Shown here: positions 9,195 through 16,569 of the stretch, in pieces | Layout of the letters: each line of letters starts with the position of its first letter | Position numbering within the stretch: the first letter of the stretch is position 1 | Notes under the pieces: model-generated | Databases searched by the model: none | What the model was told of the DNA's origin: nothing | What the model saw: the letters and a program-made list of their open reading frames with translations, nothing else | Made by a program: the position numbers and the translations under genes | Source: Pseudomonadota bacterium | GTDB taxonomy: Bacteria > Desulfobacterota > Desulfuromonadia > Geobacterales > Pseudopelobacteraceae | Assembly (NCBI GenBank): GCA_019352135.1 | Contig: JABBNX010000002.1 | Location: forward strand, 18,000-69,779 | Length of the DNA stretch: 51,780 bases | Direction: 5' to 3'

Positions 9195-11183
9195 ATGGGA
9201 ACACAGCATCTCAAGATTCTTATTGTTGAAGATGAAGCGGCACACGCCGAATCGATGCAACGGGAGCTGACCTCAAGCACTATGTCTATGACAGTCACAC
9301 TCGTAAGTTCTCTCAGTGAGTATCGAGCCAGTATTGCTGAATCTGTTCCGGACATTGCCATCATGGACTTGAATCTTCCTGATGGCAAAGCGGTCGAGGT
9401 GCTGACATCTCCCGCAGAATCAGGTGCTTTCCCTATCCTGCTGATGACCAGCCACGGCAACGAACAGGTTGCGGTGGAAGCAATTAAATCCGGCGCTCTT
9501 GATTATGTTGTCAAGTCACCTGAAGCCTTTGCGTTGTTGCCGCACATTGTTACGCGAGCTCTCCGCGAATGGCGTTTACTGATAGATCGCCAGCAGGCGG
9601 TGGCGTTGGTCAGCGAGCAGGAAGAGGAACTTGATGCGATTTATGAAAATGCTCCACTGATCATGATGCTGGTTGATCAGCAACACCGGGTCTGCAAGGT
9701 TAACTGTTCCGGTGAAACATTTACGAAGGACCGGAGAGCGCAGATGCTTGGCGCAACCATCGGGGATTCCCTGCACTGCCTGCAATCGGCGCTTACTGAT
9801 TTAGGATGCGGCTTCGGAAAAAAGTGTCCTCAATGCGCCTTTCGCAAGCTGTTACATGAGACGGTAGAACATGGCATTACTTTCACATCGGTTGAAGTGA
9901 GCCTGATGTTTGATCATGATGGATTCGAACGGGAAGTTCTGTTTCTCTGTTCGACAAAAAAGCTGATTATTCGTAAGGAACCATTGATTCTGGTAAGTCT
10001 GCTTGATATTACCGAGCGCCGTACACTGGAAGAACAGTTGCGACAGGCACAAAAGATGGATGCCATAGGACGGTTGGCTGGTGGTGTGGCCCATGATTTT
10101 AATAATATGCTGAATGTTGTTATCGGCTACACGGAGCTGGCTCTGAAACGGGTGGTTCAGGATGAAAAGACCAGGGCGTATCTCCATGGAGTGCTTGACG
10201 CCGGCAGACGCTCCGCTGATTTGACCAGGCAGCTGCTCGCATTTTCGCGTAAACAGGTAGTTCAGCCCCGAATCCTGGATATTAACAGAACAATCAATGA
10301 TGAAATGATGCTGTTGAACAAACTTATTAGCGAGGAGATCGAGCTTACATTTATTTCCGATCCCGATGCCGGTCCAATTCTGATGGATCCATCACAGATT
10401 GACCAGATTCTGGTTAATCTGGTTGTTAATGCGCGGGATGCCATCGAAGGAAGCGGGAACATTACCATCACGACTGCTAATGCTGATTTGGACGAGTTCT
10501 ATTGCCAATCTCACCGGGGAGCAATGCCCGGGCCGTATATTCGCATTACTGTCCAAGATAGCGGCTGTGGCATGGATGCAGCGACCATTGTGCAGATATT
10601 TGAGCCGTTTTTTACTACCAAAGAACTTGGCAAAGGAACCGGGCTTGGTCTTGCAACCGTCTATGGGATTGTCAAACAGAACGAAGGAGAAATTCATGCT
10701 GAAAGTCTGCCAGGGAACGGCACTACATTTGTAATCCATATTCCGCGCCAAACACTGAAGACTGTTAATCCGTCTCTTGAAACATCCTTTTCTGTCCCGA
10801 AGGGAAGCGAAACAATTCTGCTGGTAGAAGACGATGAATCAAACCTGAAAATTGCTCAACTGCTGTTGGAGGAGAGCGGCTATACCGTGATTTGCAGCAC
10901 ATATCCGCCCGAGGCGTGCAAACTTTATGAGCAGCACGCTGACGAGATTTCACTGTTGTTAAGCGACGTCATCATGCCCGAATTAAATGGCAGGGAGTTG
11001 TATGACCGGATCAGAAGTATTAATCAGGATATCAAGGTGTTGTTCATGTCCGGGTATACCGATGACGTCATTACTACCCGGGGTGTGCTGCCTGAAGGAA
11101 CCAATTTTATACATAAACCGTTTACTATCTCGCAGCTGGCAGAAAAGGTGCGGATGGTATTGGATACGGAAAGTTGCATATGA
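9195..11183 (+). CDS. Hybrid histidine kinase REC-PAS-HisKA-HATPase-REC
   Basis: A soluble 662-residue kinase with a receiver at each end. The N-terminal REC has D58 ([11 protein letters not shown]) and K in VVKSPE. A PAS-like domain (about 140-290) carries a cysteine cluster, C195, C205, C211 and C214. HisKA has H300 in [11 protein letters not shown], the HATPase has [13 protein letters not shown], and the C-terminal REC has D591 (LLLSDVIMP) and HKPF. The start is the ATG at 9195, preceded by AAAGGAG. The receiver-first layout suggests it is itself a phosphorylation target, perhaps of the preceding kinase/Rcp pair. Its N-terminal REC is closely similar to that of the next gene, a sign of local duplication. 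Confidence 0.92.
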   Translation: MGTQHLKILIVEDEAAHAESMQRELTSSTMSMTVTLVSSLSEYRASIAESVPDIAIMDLNLPDGKAVEVLTSPAESGAFPILLMTSHGNEQVAVEAIKSGALDYVVKSPEAFALLPHIVTRALREWRLLIDRQQAVALVSEQEEELDAIYENAPLIMMLVDQQHRVCKVNCSGETFTKDRRAQMLGATIGDSLHCLQSALTDLGCGFGKKCPQCAFRKLLHETVEHGITFTSVEVSLMFDHDGFEREVLFLCSTKKLIIRKEPLILVSLLDITERRTLEEQLRQAQKMDAIGRLAGGVAHDFNNMLNVVIGYTELALKRVVQDEKTRAYLHGVLDAGRRSADLTRQLLAFSRKQVVQPRILDINRTINDEMMLLNKLISEEIELTFISDPDAGPILMDPSQIDQILVNLVVNARDAIEGSGNITITTANADLDEFYCQSHRGAMPGPYIRITVQDSGCGMDAATIVQIFEPFFTTKELGKGTGLGLATVYGIVKQNEGEIHAESLPGNGTTFVIHIPRQTLKTVNPSLETSFSVPKGSETILLVEDDESNLKIAQLLLEESGYTVICSTYPPEACKLYEQHADEISLLLSDVIMPELNGRELYDRIRSINQDIKVLFMSGYTDDVITTRGVLPEGTNFIHKPFTISQLAEKVRMVLDTESCI

Positions 11184-12400
11184 ACACGACATCTCTGGAT
11201 ATTTTGATTGCCGAAGATGATGTGGGTCACGCCACGGCGGTCCGGCGCAGTCTGGAGAATACATATCCTGATGCAGCCATAACGGTTGTTACGAGCATTC
11301 GCGAATATCGGGAATATATTGCCAGATCCATACCGTCTATTGCCATTCTGGATCTCAATCTGAGCGATGGGCGGACTATTGATCTTTTGTCTGCTCCGGC
11401 TGTTGATGCGACCTTTCCGATTATTATAATGACCAGTTGCGGCAGTGAACAGGTAGCGGCTGATGCAATCAAACGGGGTGCGTTAGACTATATGGTAAAA
11501 TCCCCCGACACCTTTGCAACTATCGGGGCGATGGTTACGGGGGCTCTGCGTGAATGGCACCTGCTGCAGGACAAAAAGCAGATGGAACTGCAACTAAAGG
11601 AATCACAGGCTCGAATCATTCAGCAGGAGAAGATGGCTTCCATTGGTCAGTTGGCTGCCGGGGTTGCCCACGAAATAAACAATCCGATGGGGTATATCAC
11701 GAGCAATATGAATTCCCTCTGGAAGTATGCCGAAAAACTGGCCCAGTTTATAGAAAACCAGGGACAGGCATTGGAAATGTGTGCTGATGAAGCAACCAAG
11801 GCCTCAATCTTCGAAATGAAACGCCAGATCAAGCTGGATTTTATTTTGAAGGATTTTCGCGATTTAATAACCGAATCGCTGGAGGGCTCAAAACGCGTCA
11901 GCAAGATCGTGCAGGATTTAAAAAGTTTTTCACGAGCCGAGGGGGACTACCCGATTCCAGCGAATCTGAATGACTACATTCAAAGCACTATCAATGTAGT
12001 GCGCAATGAGATCAAATATGTTGCCCAATTGAGCATGCAGCTCGGAGATATTCCGCCGGTGATATGCCGGCCACAGCAGATCAGTCAGGTAGTTATGAAT
12101 CTGCTGATAAATGCGGCGCACTCAATTTCTGATAAAGGGATGATAACGGTTGCTACAATGACATCTGGGGAGATGGTTGAAATAAGTGTCGTTGATACCG
12201 GCTGCGGAATTTCGCCAGAAAATATGGAAAAAATATTTGAGCCGTTTTTCACCACGAAAGAAGCGGGCAAGGGGACCGGACTTGGTTTGGCTATCAGTGC
12301 CGATATTGTTCGGAAGCATGGGGGTGAACTGCTGGTCAAGAGCACCATAGGCTCAGGCACAACCTTTACGGTCAGACTGCCAATTGAAGGGACAAGGTAA
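11180..12400 (+). CDS. Receiver-first histidine kinase REC-HisKA-HATPase
   Basis: 406 residues. The N-terminal REC (D58 in IAILDLNLSDG, K in MVKSPD) is followed directly by a short coil and HisKA with H164 in [16 protein letters not shown], then an HATPase with LLINAAHSI, DTGCGISPEN and GTGLGLAIS. The ATG at 11180 overlaps the upstream stop in an ATGA, which argues for translational coupling; a TTG two codons upstream is the alternative. The kinase half resembles that of 3324, whereas the receiver half resembles that of 9195, so the gene looks like a recombination of two neighbours. There is no membrane segment, so it is predicted to be cytosolic. Confidence 0.92.
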   Translation: MNTTSLDILIAEDDVGHATAVRRSLENTYPDAAITVVTSIREYREYIARSIPSIAILDLNLSDGRTIDLLSAPAVDATFPIIIMTSCGSEQVAADAIKRGALDYMVKSPDTFATIGAMVTGALREWHLLQDKKQMELQLKESQARIIQQEKMASIGQLAAGVAHEINNPMGYITSNMNSLWKYAEKLAQFIENQGQALEMCADEATKASIFEMKRQIKLDFILKDFRDLITESLEGSKRVSKIVQDLKSFSRAEGDYPIPANLNDYIQSTINVVRNEIKYVAQLSMQLGDIPPVICRPQQISQVVMNLLINAAHSISDKGMITVATMTSGEMVEISVVDTGCGISPENMEKIFEPFFTTKEAGKGTGLGLAISADIVRKHGGELLVKSTIGSGTTFTVRLPIEGTR

Positions 12401-12408
12401 AATGTATC

Positions 12409-13221
12409 ATGAATCCGATACGCATCCTCTTTGTTGATGATGAACCGAATGTGCTCCGCTCACTTGAGCGCCTCTTTCTTGAAGAGGAATATGAAATTTT
12501 CACTGCTGCTTCCGGCCAGGAGGGATTGGAAACCATAGAACAATCCGGGCCTTTCCAGTTGATAGTTTCCGATTATCGCATGCCTTCGATGAACGGCGTC
12601 GAATTTCTGAGCGAAGTTTACCGCCGTTGGCCTGAAACCGAGCGAATTATTCTTTCCGGCTATGCTGATACGGCAGCCATTGTTGCGGCGATAAACGAAG
12701 GGCGAATTTACAAATTCATTGCCAAACCATGGAATGACGATGAGCTGTTGAGAACAATCCATGAGGTTCTTGATCGCTATGAATTACGTGCCAGCAATCG
12801 CCGGTTGCTGGAAGAACTTTCAACTACAAATACCGAACTGAAATCAATCAATGACAATCTGAACAAGATTGTCGATGAGCGCTTCAAGGTTGCCATGTTG
12901 CAGAGCCGTGCCCTGCATAGTTTTCAGACCGTGCTGGATGTTCTGCCTATTGGGTTTGTTGGTACTGACGGCTACGGCATGATTGTACAGTGCAACAGGC
13001 TTGGAGCAGAAATGCTTGGCCGTGGGCAGGAAGAGCTCATCGGGTATGATCTTTCGACGACGCTGCCGTCGGCACTTCTCCTGAAAATTATAGATCTTTC
13101 CGGCAATTCCTGCGGCGAATATGCCATTGAATTGCCGACTGGAAGGTGCCGTGCATATGTTACGCGGCTCTCCGGAGAAGGTCAGGATGCAATTGTGATA
13201 TCGCTTTTGAAAGAAAACTGA
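12409..13221 (+). CDS. Response regulator REC-PAS
   Basis: 270 residues. An RpfG-like receiver (FVDDEPNVLRSLERLF, D55 in LIVSDYRMPSMNG, SGYAD, KPWNDDELL) is joined by a coiled coil (about 125-165) to a PAS-like domain (about 172-250) that begins VLDVLPIGFVGTDG. There is no DNA-binding or enzymatic output, so it probably signals by protein contact. It starts eight bases after the previous stop. It is the first of four genes here whose receivers share the KPW[ND]D signature after the conserved lysine. Confidence 0.88.
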   Translation: MNPIRILFVDDEPNVLRSLERLFLEEEYEIFTAASGQEGLETIEQSGPFQLIVSDYRMPSMNGVEFLSEVYRRWPETERIILSGYADTAAIVAAINEGRIYKFIAKPWNDDELLRTIHEVLDRYELRASNRRLLEELSTTNTELKSINDNLNKIVDERFKVAMLQSRALHSFQTVLDVLPIGFVGTDGYGMIVQCNRLGAEMLGRGQEELIGYDLSTTLPSALLLKIIDLSGNSCGEYAIELPTGRCRAYVTRLSGEGQDAIVISLLKEN

Positions 13222-13268
13222 TTTTTTATTACAGCACTTGTCCTGTTCATGTGGGCCGGGGAGAATAT

Positions 13269-14597
13269 ATGAGTGAGGCACAACAGAGAGAAAATGAACC
13301 GGTTTCAATTCTGCTCGTCGATGATGAGGAGAATATTCTGCGAGCGCTGCAGCGGCTGTTGATGGATGAGGAAGGTATCGAGATCGCCACGGCTACATCG
13401 GGTGAAGAGGGGTTAAAACTTCTTCCTTCACTGGCCAATCTTGGCCTGATCGTGTCTGATCAACGTATGCCCGGCATGACCGGAGCGCTGTTTCTCGAAA
13501 AGGCACGCGACATAAATCCGGATGCATCACGGATTATTTTGACCGGCTATGCCGATGTTACCGCCGCAGTGGATGCAATTAACAAAGGGGGGGCATGGCG
13601 CTATATCGCAAAACCATGGAATGATGATGAACTGGTGCGCGTAATCCGGGAAGGATTAGAGCGGTACCGGATCATTATCGAAAACCGCCGTCTCAACACC
13701 TTGGTGCTGAAGCAGAATCAGGAACTGGATGAATGGAACAGCAATCTCAAGCAGCGGGTACTTAGTCAGACAACCGAGATTCGTAAAAAAAATGACGAAC
13801 TCCATGATGTCAACAGGCAGGTCAAGAATGCTTTTAATGAAATAATTTCCGCGTTTTCAGAACTTTTGAACCTTCGGGACCAACGCTTCAGAAGCCATGG
13901 CAGAAATGTAAGCGATCTTGCCTGCAACGCCGCTCTGGTCATGCAGTTATCGGCCGGCGACATCGAAACGATACGGATTGCCGGACTGCTCCACGATATT
14001 GGGGAATTGGGAATACCCGAAAATATTCTGGTTATGGAGCGGGAAATGATGACTGCCGAAGAGGCGCACATCTATCAGACTCATCCGGTTCGAGGGCAGG
14101 CGGCGCTTGATGCGGTTGAACAGCTTCGTCCGGCCGGGATTCTGATTCGCCATCATCATGAACGCTGGGATGGAGGCGGATTTCCGGATCGCCTCGTCGG
14201 TGACAGCATTCCGATGGGGGCACGGATACTGGCCTGCGCCGATTCAATCGATCGGATAATGAGCCGCGATCATACCGAACATGCACTTGCTGCCGCGATT
14301 GCGCGCATTGAACTGGAATCGGAACATGCTCTTGATCCGGAGCTGATAAAAATATTTCGCTCTACCGCGTCAAAAACTTACCCTTTGCGTGATACCAGTC
14401 AAAAACTTGTGGAACGAGAACTGCAACCGGTAGCCCTCCATCTCGGGATGCGCCTTGCCCGCGACATAATCAGCGGGACCGGTCTTCTGCTGCTGGGCCA
14501 TGGTGAAGAGCTTGACGAAGCCCGTATCGCCTCGATCAGCCGCTATTACCGGATTGACCCGCCAGGTCACGGCGTTTTCGTTCTGGTTGAGAGGTAG
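13269..14597 (+). CDS. Response regulator REC-HD-GYP (RpfG-like) with altered active-site motifs
   Basis: 442 residues: REC (D64 in LIVSDQRMPGMTG, KPWNDDEL), coiled coil (about 125-190), HD-GYP domain and a ~60-residue C-terminal domain containing LGMRLARDIISGTGLLLL. HD-GYP proteins hydrolyse cyclic-di-GMP. The metal-binding H242-D243 pair is present in LLHDIGELGIP, but the lysine of the usual HDIGK is glutamate. HHHERWDGGGFPDRL replaces the usual GYP with GFP. Other histidines (HPVRGQ, HHH) are kept, so activity is possible but not certain. The start is the ATG at 13269 behind GGGGAGA. It lies between REC-PAS and the MglA-like GTPase, ten bases from the latter. Confidence 0.9.
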   Translation: MSEAQQRENEPVSILLVDDEENILRALQRLLMDEEGIEIATATSGEEGLKLLPSLANLGLIVSDQRMPGMTGALFLEKARDINPDASRIILTGYADVTAAVDAINKGGAWRYIAKPWNDDELVRVIREGLERYRIIIENRRLNTLVLKQNQELDEWNSNLKQRVLSQTTEIRKKNDELHDVNRQVKNAFNEIISAFSELLNLRDQRFRSHGRNVSDLACNAALVMQLSAGDIETIRIAGLLHDIGELGIPENILVMEREMMTAEEAHIYQTHPVRGQAALDAVEQLRPAGILIRHHHERWDGGGFPDRLVGDSIPMGARILACADSIDRIMSRDHTEHALAAAIARIELESEHALDPELIKIFRSTASKTYPLRDTSQKLVERELQPVALHLGMRLARDIISGTGLLLLGHGEELDEARIASISRYYRIDPPGHGVFVLVER

Positions 14598-14606
14598 GCG
14601 GTCCGC

Positions 14607-15260
14607 ATGATAGAATTTGACGAACAGGCAAAAAAACTGGTGGTGAAACTGGTGTATTACGGCCCGGCGCTATCGGGCAAAACCACAAACTTGCTCTGCC
14701 TGCATGACCAGCTCTGCAATGAAGGGCGCGGCGACCTGATGGTGCTGGACACCGTTGATGATCGCACGATCTTCTTTGATCTGCTGCCGCTTTTTTATGT
14801 GGCCCCTTCCGGGTTTCGCATCAAGCTGAAAGTGTTTACCGTCCCGGGGCAGGTACGGCACGACGCCACCCGTAAGGCGGTGCTGCAGCGCGCTGACGGT
14901 ATTGTTTTTGTCGCGGATTCGCAAAAAGGGAAGATGGGTACTAATGCGGAAAGTTTCGCCAACCTGGAAAACAACCTGTCGATGGTCGGTCTTGATATTG
15001 ATAAACTTCCTCTCGTGATCCAGTTTAATAAACGTGACCTGCCGGATATCATCTCTGAAGATGAGGTAAACGCAACCTGGGGGCCAACAGGATTGCCTTT
15101 AGTCATGGCGTCGTCTCTGCAGGGGGCCGGAGTGCTGGAAGCGTACCGCCGGATAGTTGCCTTGGCTTTTGATGCGTTGGATGCCCGACTGGAGCTGACG
15201 GCACGCTATGGCGTTGAACGGGCGGATTTTGTGAGCAGCGTGTCCAGAATCTCCGGGTGA
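14607..15260 (+). CDS. MglA-type Ras-like small GTPase
   Basis: 217 residues, close to the ~195 of Myxococcus MglA, which sets cell polarity and drives type IV pilus and gliding motility when GTP-bound. G1 is YYGPALSGKTTNL (about 17-29), the switch region contains DDRTIFFDLLPL, G3 is VFTVPGQVRHDATRK, which has the MglA-like threonine/proline in place of DxxG, then IVFVADSQKGK and G4 NKRD (141-144). The C-terminal ~25 residues extend past the core. No MglB (roadblock GAP) gene is in the window. It lies inside an operon between REC-HD-GYP and a kinase gene, and two genes before a PilB-like ATPase, which fits a role in pilus control. Confidence 0.9.
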   Translation: MIEFDEQAKKLVVKLVYYGPALSGKTTNLLCLHDQLCNEGRGDLMVLDTVDDRTIFFDLLPLFYVAPSGFRIKLKVFTVPGQVRHDATRKAVLQRADGIVFVADSQKGKMGTNAESFANLENNLSMVGLDIDKLPLVIQFNKRDLPDIISEDEVNATWGPTGLPLVMASSLQGAGVLEAYRRIVALAFDALDARLELTARYGVERADFVSSVSRISG

Positions 15261-15288
15261 TAGTGTGCCCTCTTCAAAAGGAATGTGC

Positions 15289-16569
15289 ATGAGTATTGAC
15301 AGAAAACTCGAATTCATCATCGGCGAAGATAAAAATCTGACTCAGCTCCTCGAAGTGTCCGAAGCGTTGATGGTGCTGGATGGTGCCGTGCGGGCAGGCG
15401 CGTGTGGTGCTGAAATCAGCGACAGCAACAGGGTGCTGCTTGCAGCCTGCGGTGGCGAGAGCCCATTTTCCGCCATGAGGGCAATTCTGGTTGAAGGTGA
15501 ACCGGCTGGTTCGGTTGTGGTCTATGCTGCGGATTCCGGCGCCAGACTTGAAGGAATTGCCGATATGCTGCATGCGGCTCTACAGACTCTGATCAATGGC
15601 GCCATGAAGCGGATGCTGACAAGCGAGGCGCATACCACTATTGTCAATCAATCCTATGATGAGCTGCTGGAAACGAACGAGAAACTGAGCGGGTCGGAAC
15701 GGCAATACCGCGAGCTGGCTGCTTCATTGGAAACAAAGGTGCAAGAGCGTACTGAAGAATTGAAGCGGGCATACGCCATCATGCTTCAGAAAGAAAAACT
15801 GGCTGCCGTCGGTGGTCTGGCTGCCGGTATGGCACATGAAATCAACAATCCGATCGGTTTTGTCATCAGTAATCTGAACACGTTGACAAAATATGCCACA
15901 AAGCTCAAGGAAATGCTGGAATTCTATCATACGAACTGTGAACCGGCTATTCCTGAGGATCTTGCCAGACAAGCCGAAACCCGGTGGAGAGAGTTGAAAA
16001 TAGGGTATATTTTTACCGATCTTGACGGTCTGGTGAATCAGTCGCTTGACGGCGCAAGGCGGGTGCAAAAATTGGTGGCGGATATGAAGGGGTTTTCGCA
16101 TGTCGGTGAAACCGGGGCGGTTCCCACAGACATTAACCTCGAACTGGAACAGACATTGAGTGTTCTTTGCCATGAGGTCCGGGCGGGTACGGTTATCGAA
16201 TGTAATCTGGGCAGCGTGCCAACGGTGAGGCTGAATCCGGCTCTGCTTTCACAGGCATTTCTGCAGATTATTCGGAATGCCTTGCAACTGAAGGCCCCGG
16301 CGTTAAAGATTGTCGTTACAACCGGCCAGCAGGGTGATGATGCACGTATTCAGATTGCCGATAACGGTCCCGGAATCCCACCAGATATCCGTGACCATAT
16401 CTTCGAACCATTCTTTACCACCAAGGATGTTGGACAGGGAACCGGTATGGGGCTGTCATTGGCAGAACAGGCTGTACAGGCGTGTGGCGGAAAAATTTCT
16501 ATTACCTGTCCGCCGGAAGGCGGTACGGTTTTTACTGTTACTGTACCAATTGGGAGTGAACATTCATGA
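15289..16569 (+). CDS. Cytosolic histidine kinase with N-terminal sensor-like domain
   Basis: 426 residues. Residues about 1-110 form a small alpha/beta domain (possibly GAF-like; not assigned), followed by a coiled coil (about 115-165), HisKA with H183 in GGLAAGMAHEINNPIGF, and an HATPase with IADNGPGIPPD and GTGMGLSL. The N box (QIIRNALQLKA) is less canonical than in the neighbours. The start chosen is the ATG at 15289 with AAAAGGA six bases upstream; a GTG at 15265 and ATG at 15283 are in frame. Its stop overlaps the next start in ATGA, so kinase and REC-PilB are coupled and are the most likely cognate pair. Confidence 0.9.
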   Translation: MSIDRKLEFIIGEDKNLTQLLEVSEALMVLDGAVRAGACGAEISDSNRVLLAACGGESPFSAMRAILVEGEPAGSVVVYAADSGARLEGIADMLHAALQTLINGAMKRMLTSEAHTTIVNQSYDELLETNEKLSGSERQYRELAASLETKVQERTEELKRAYAIMLQKEKLAAVGGLAAGMAHEINNPIGFVISNLNTLTKYATKLKEMLEFYHTNCEPAIPEDLARQAETRWRELKIGYIFTDLDGLVNQSLDGARRVQKLVADMKGFSHVGETGAVPTDINLELEQTLSVLCHEVRAGTVIECNLGSVPTVRLNPALLSQAFLQIIRNALQLKAPALKIVVTTGQQGDDARIQIADNGPGIPPDIRDHIFEPFFTTKDVGQGTGMGLSLAEQAVQACGGKISITCPPEGGTVFTVTVPIGSEHS

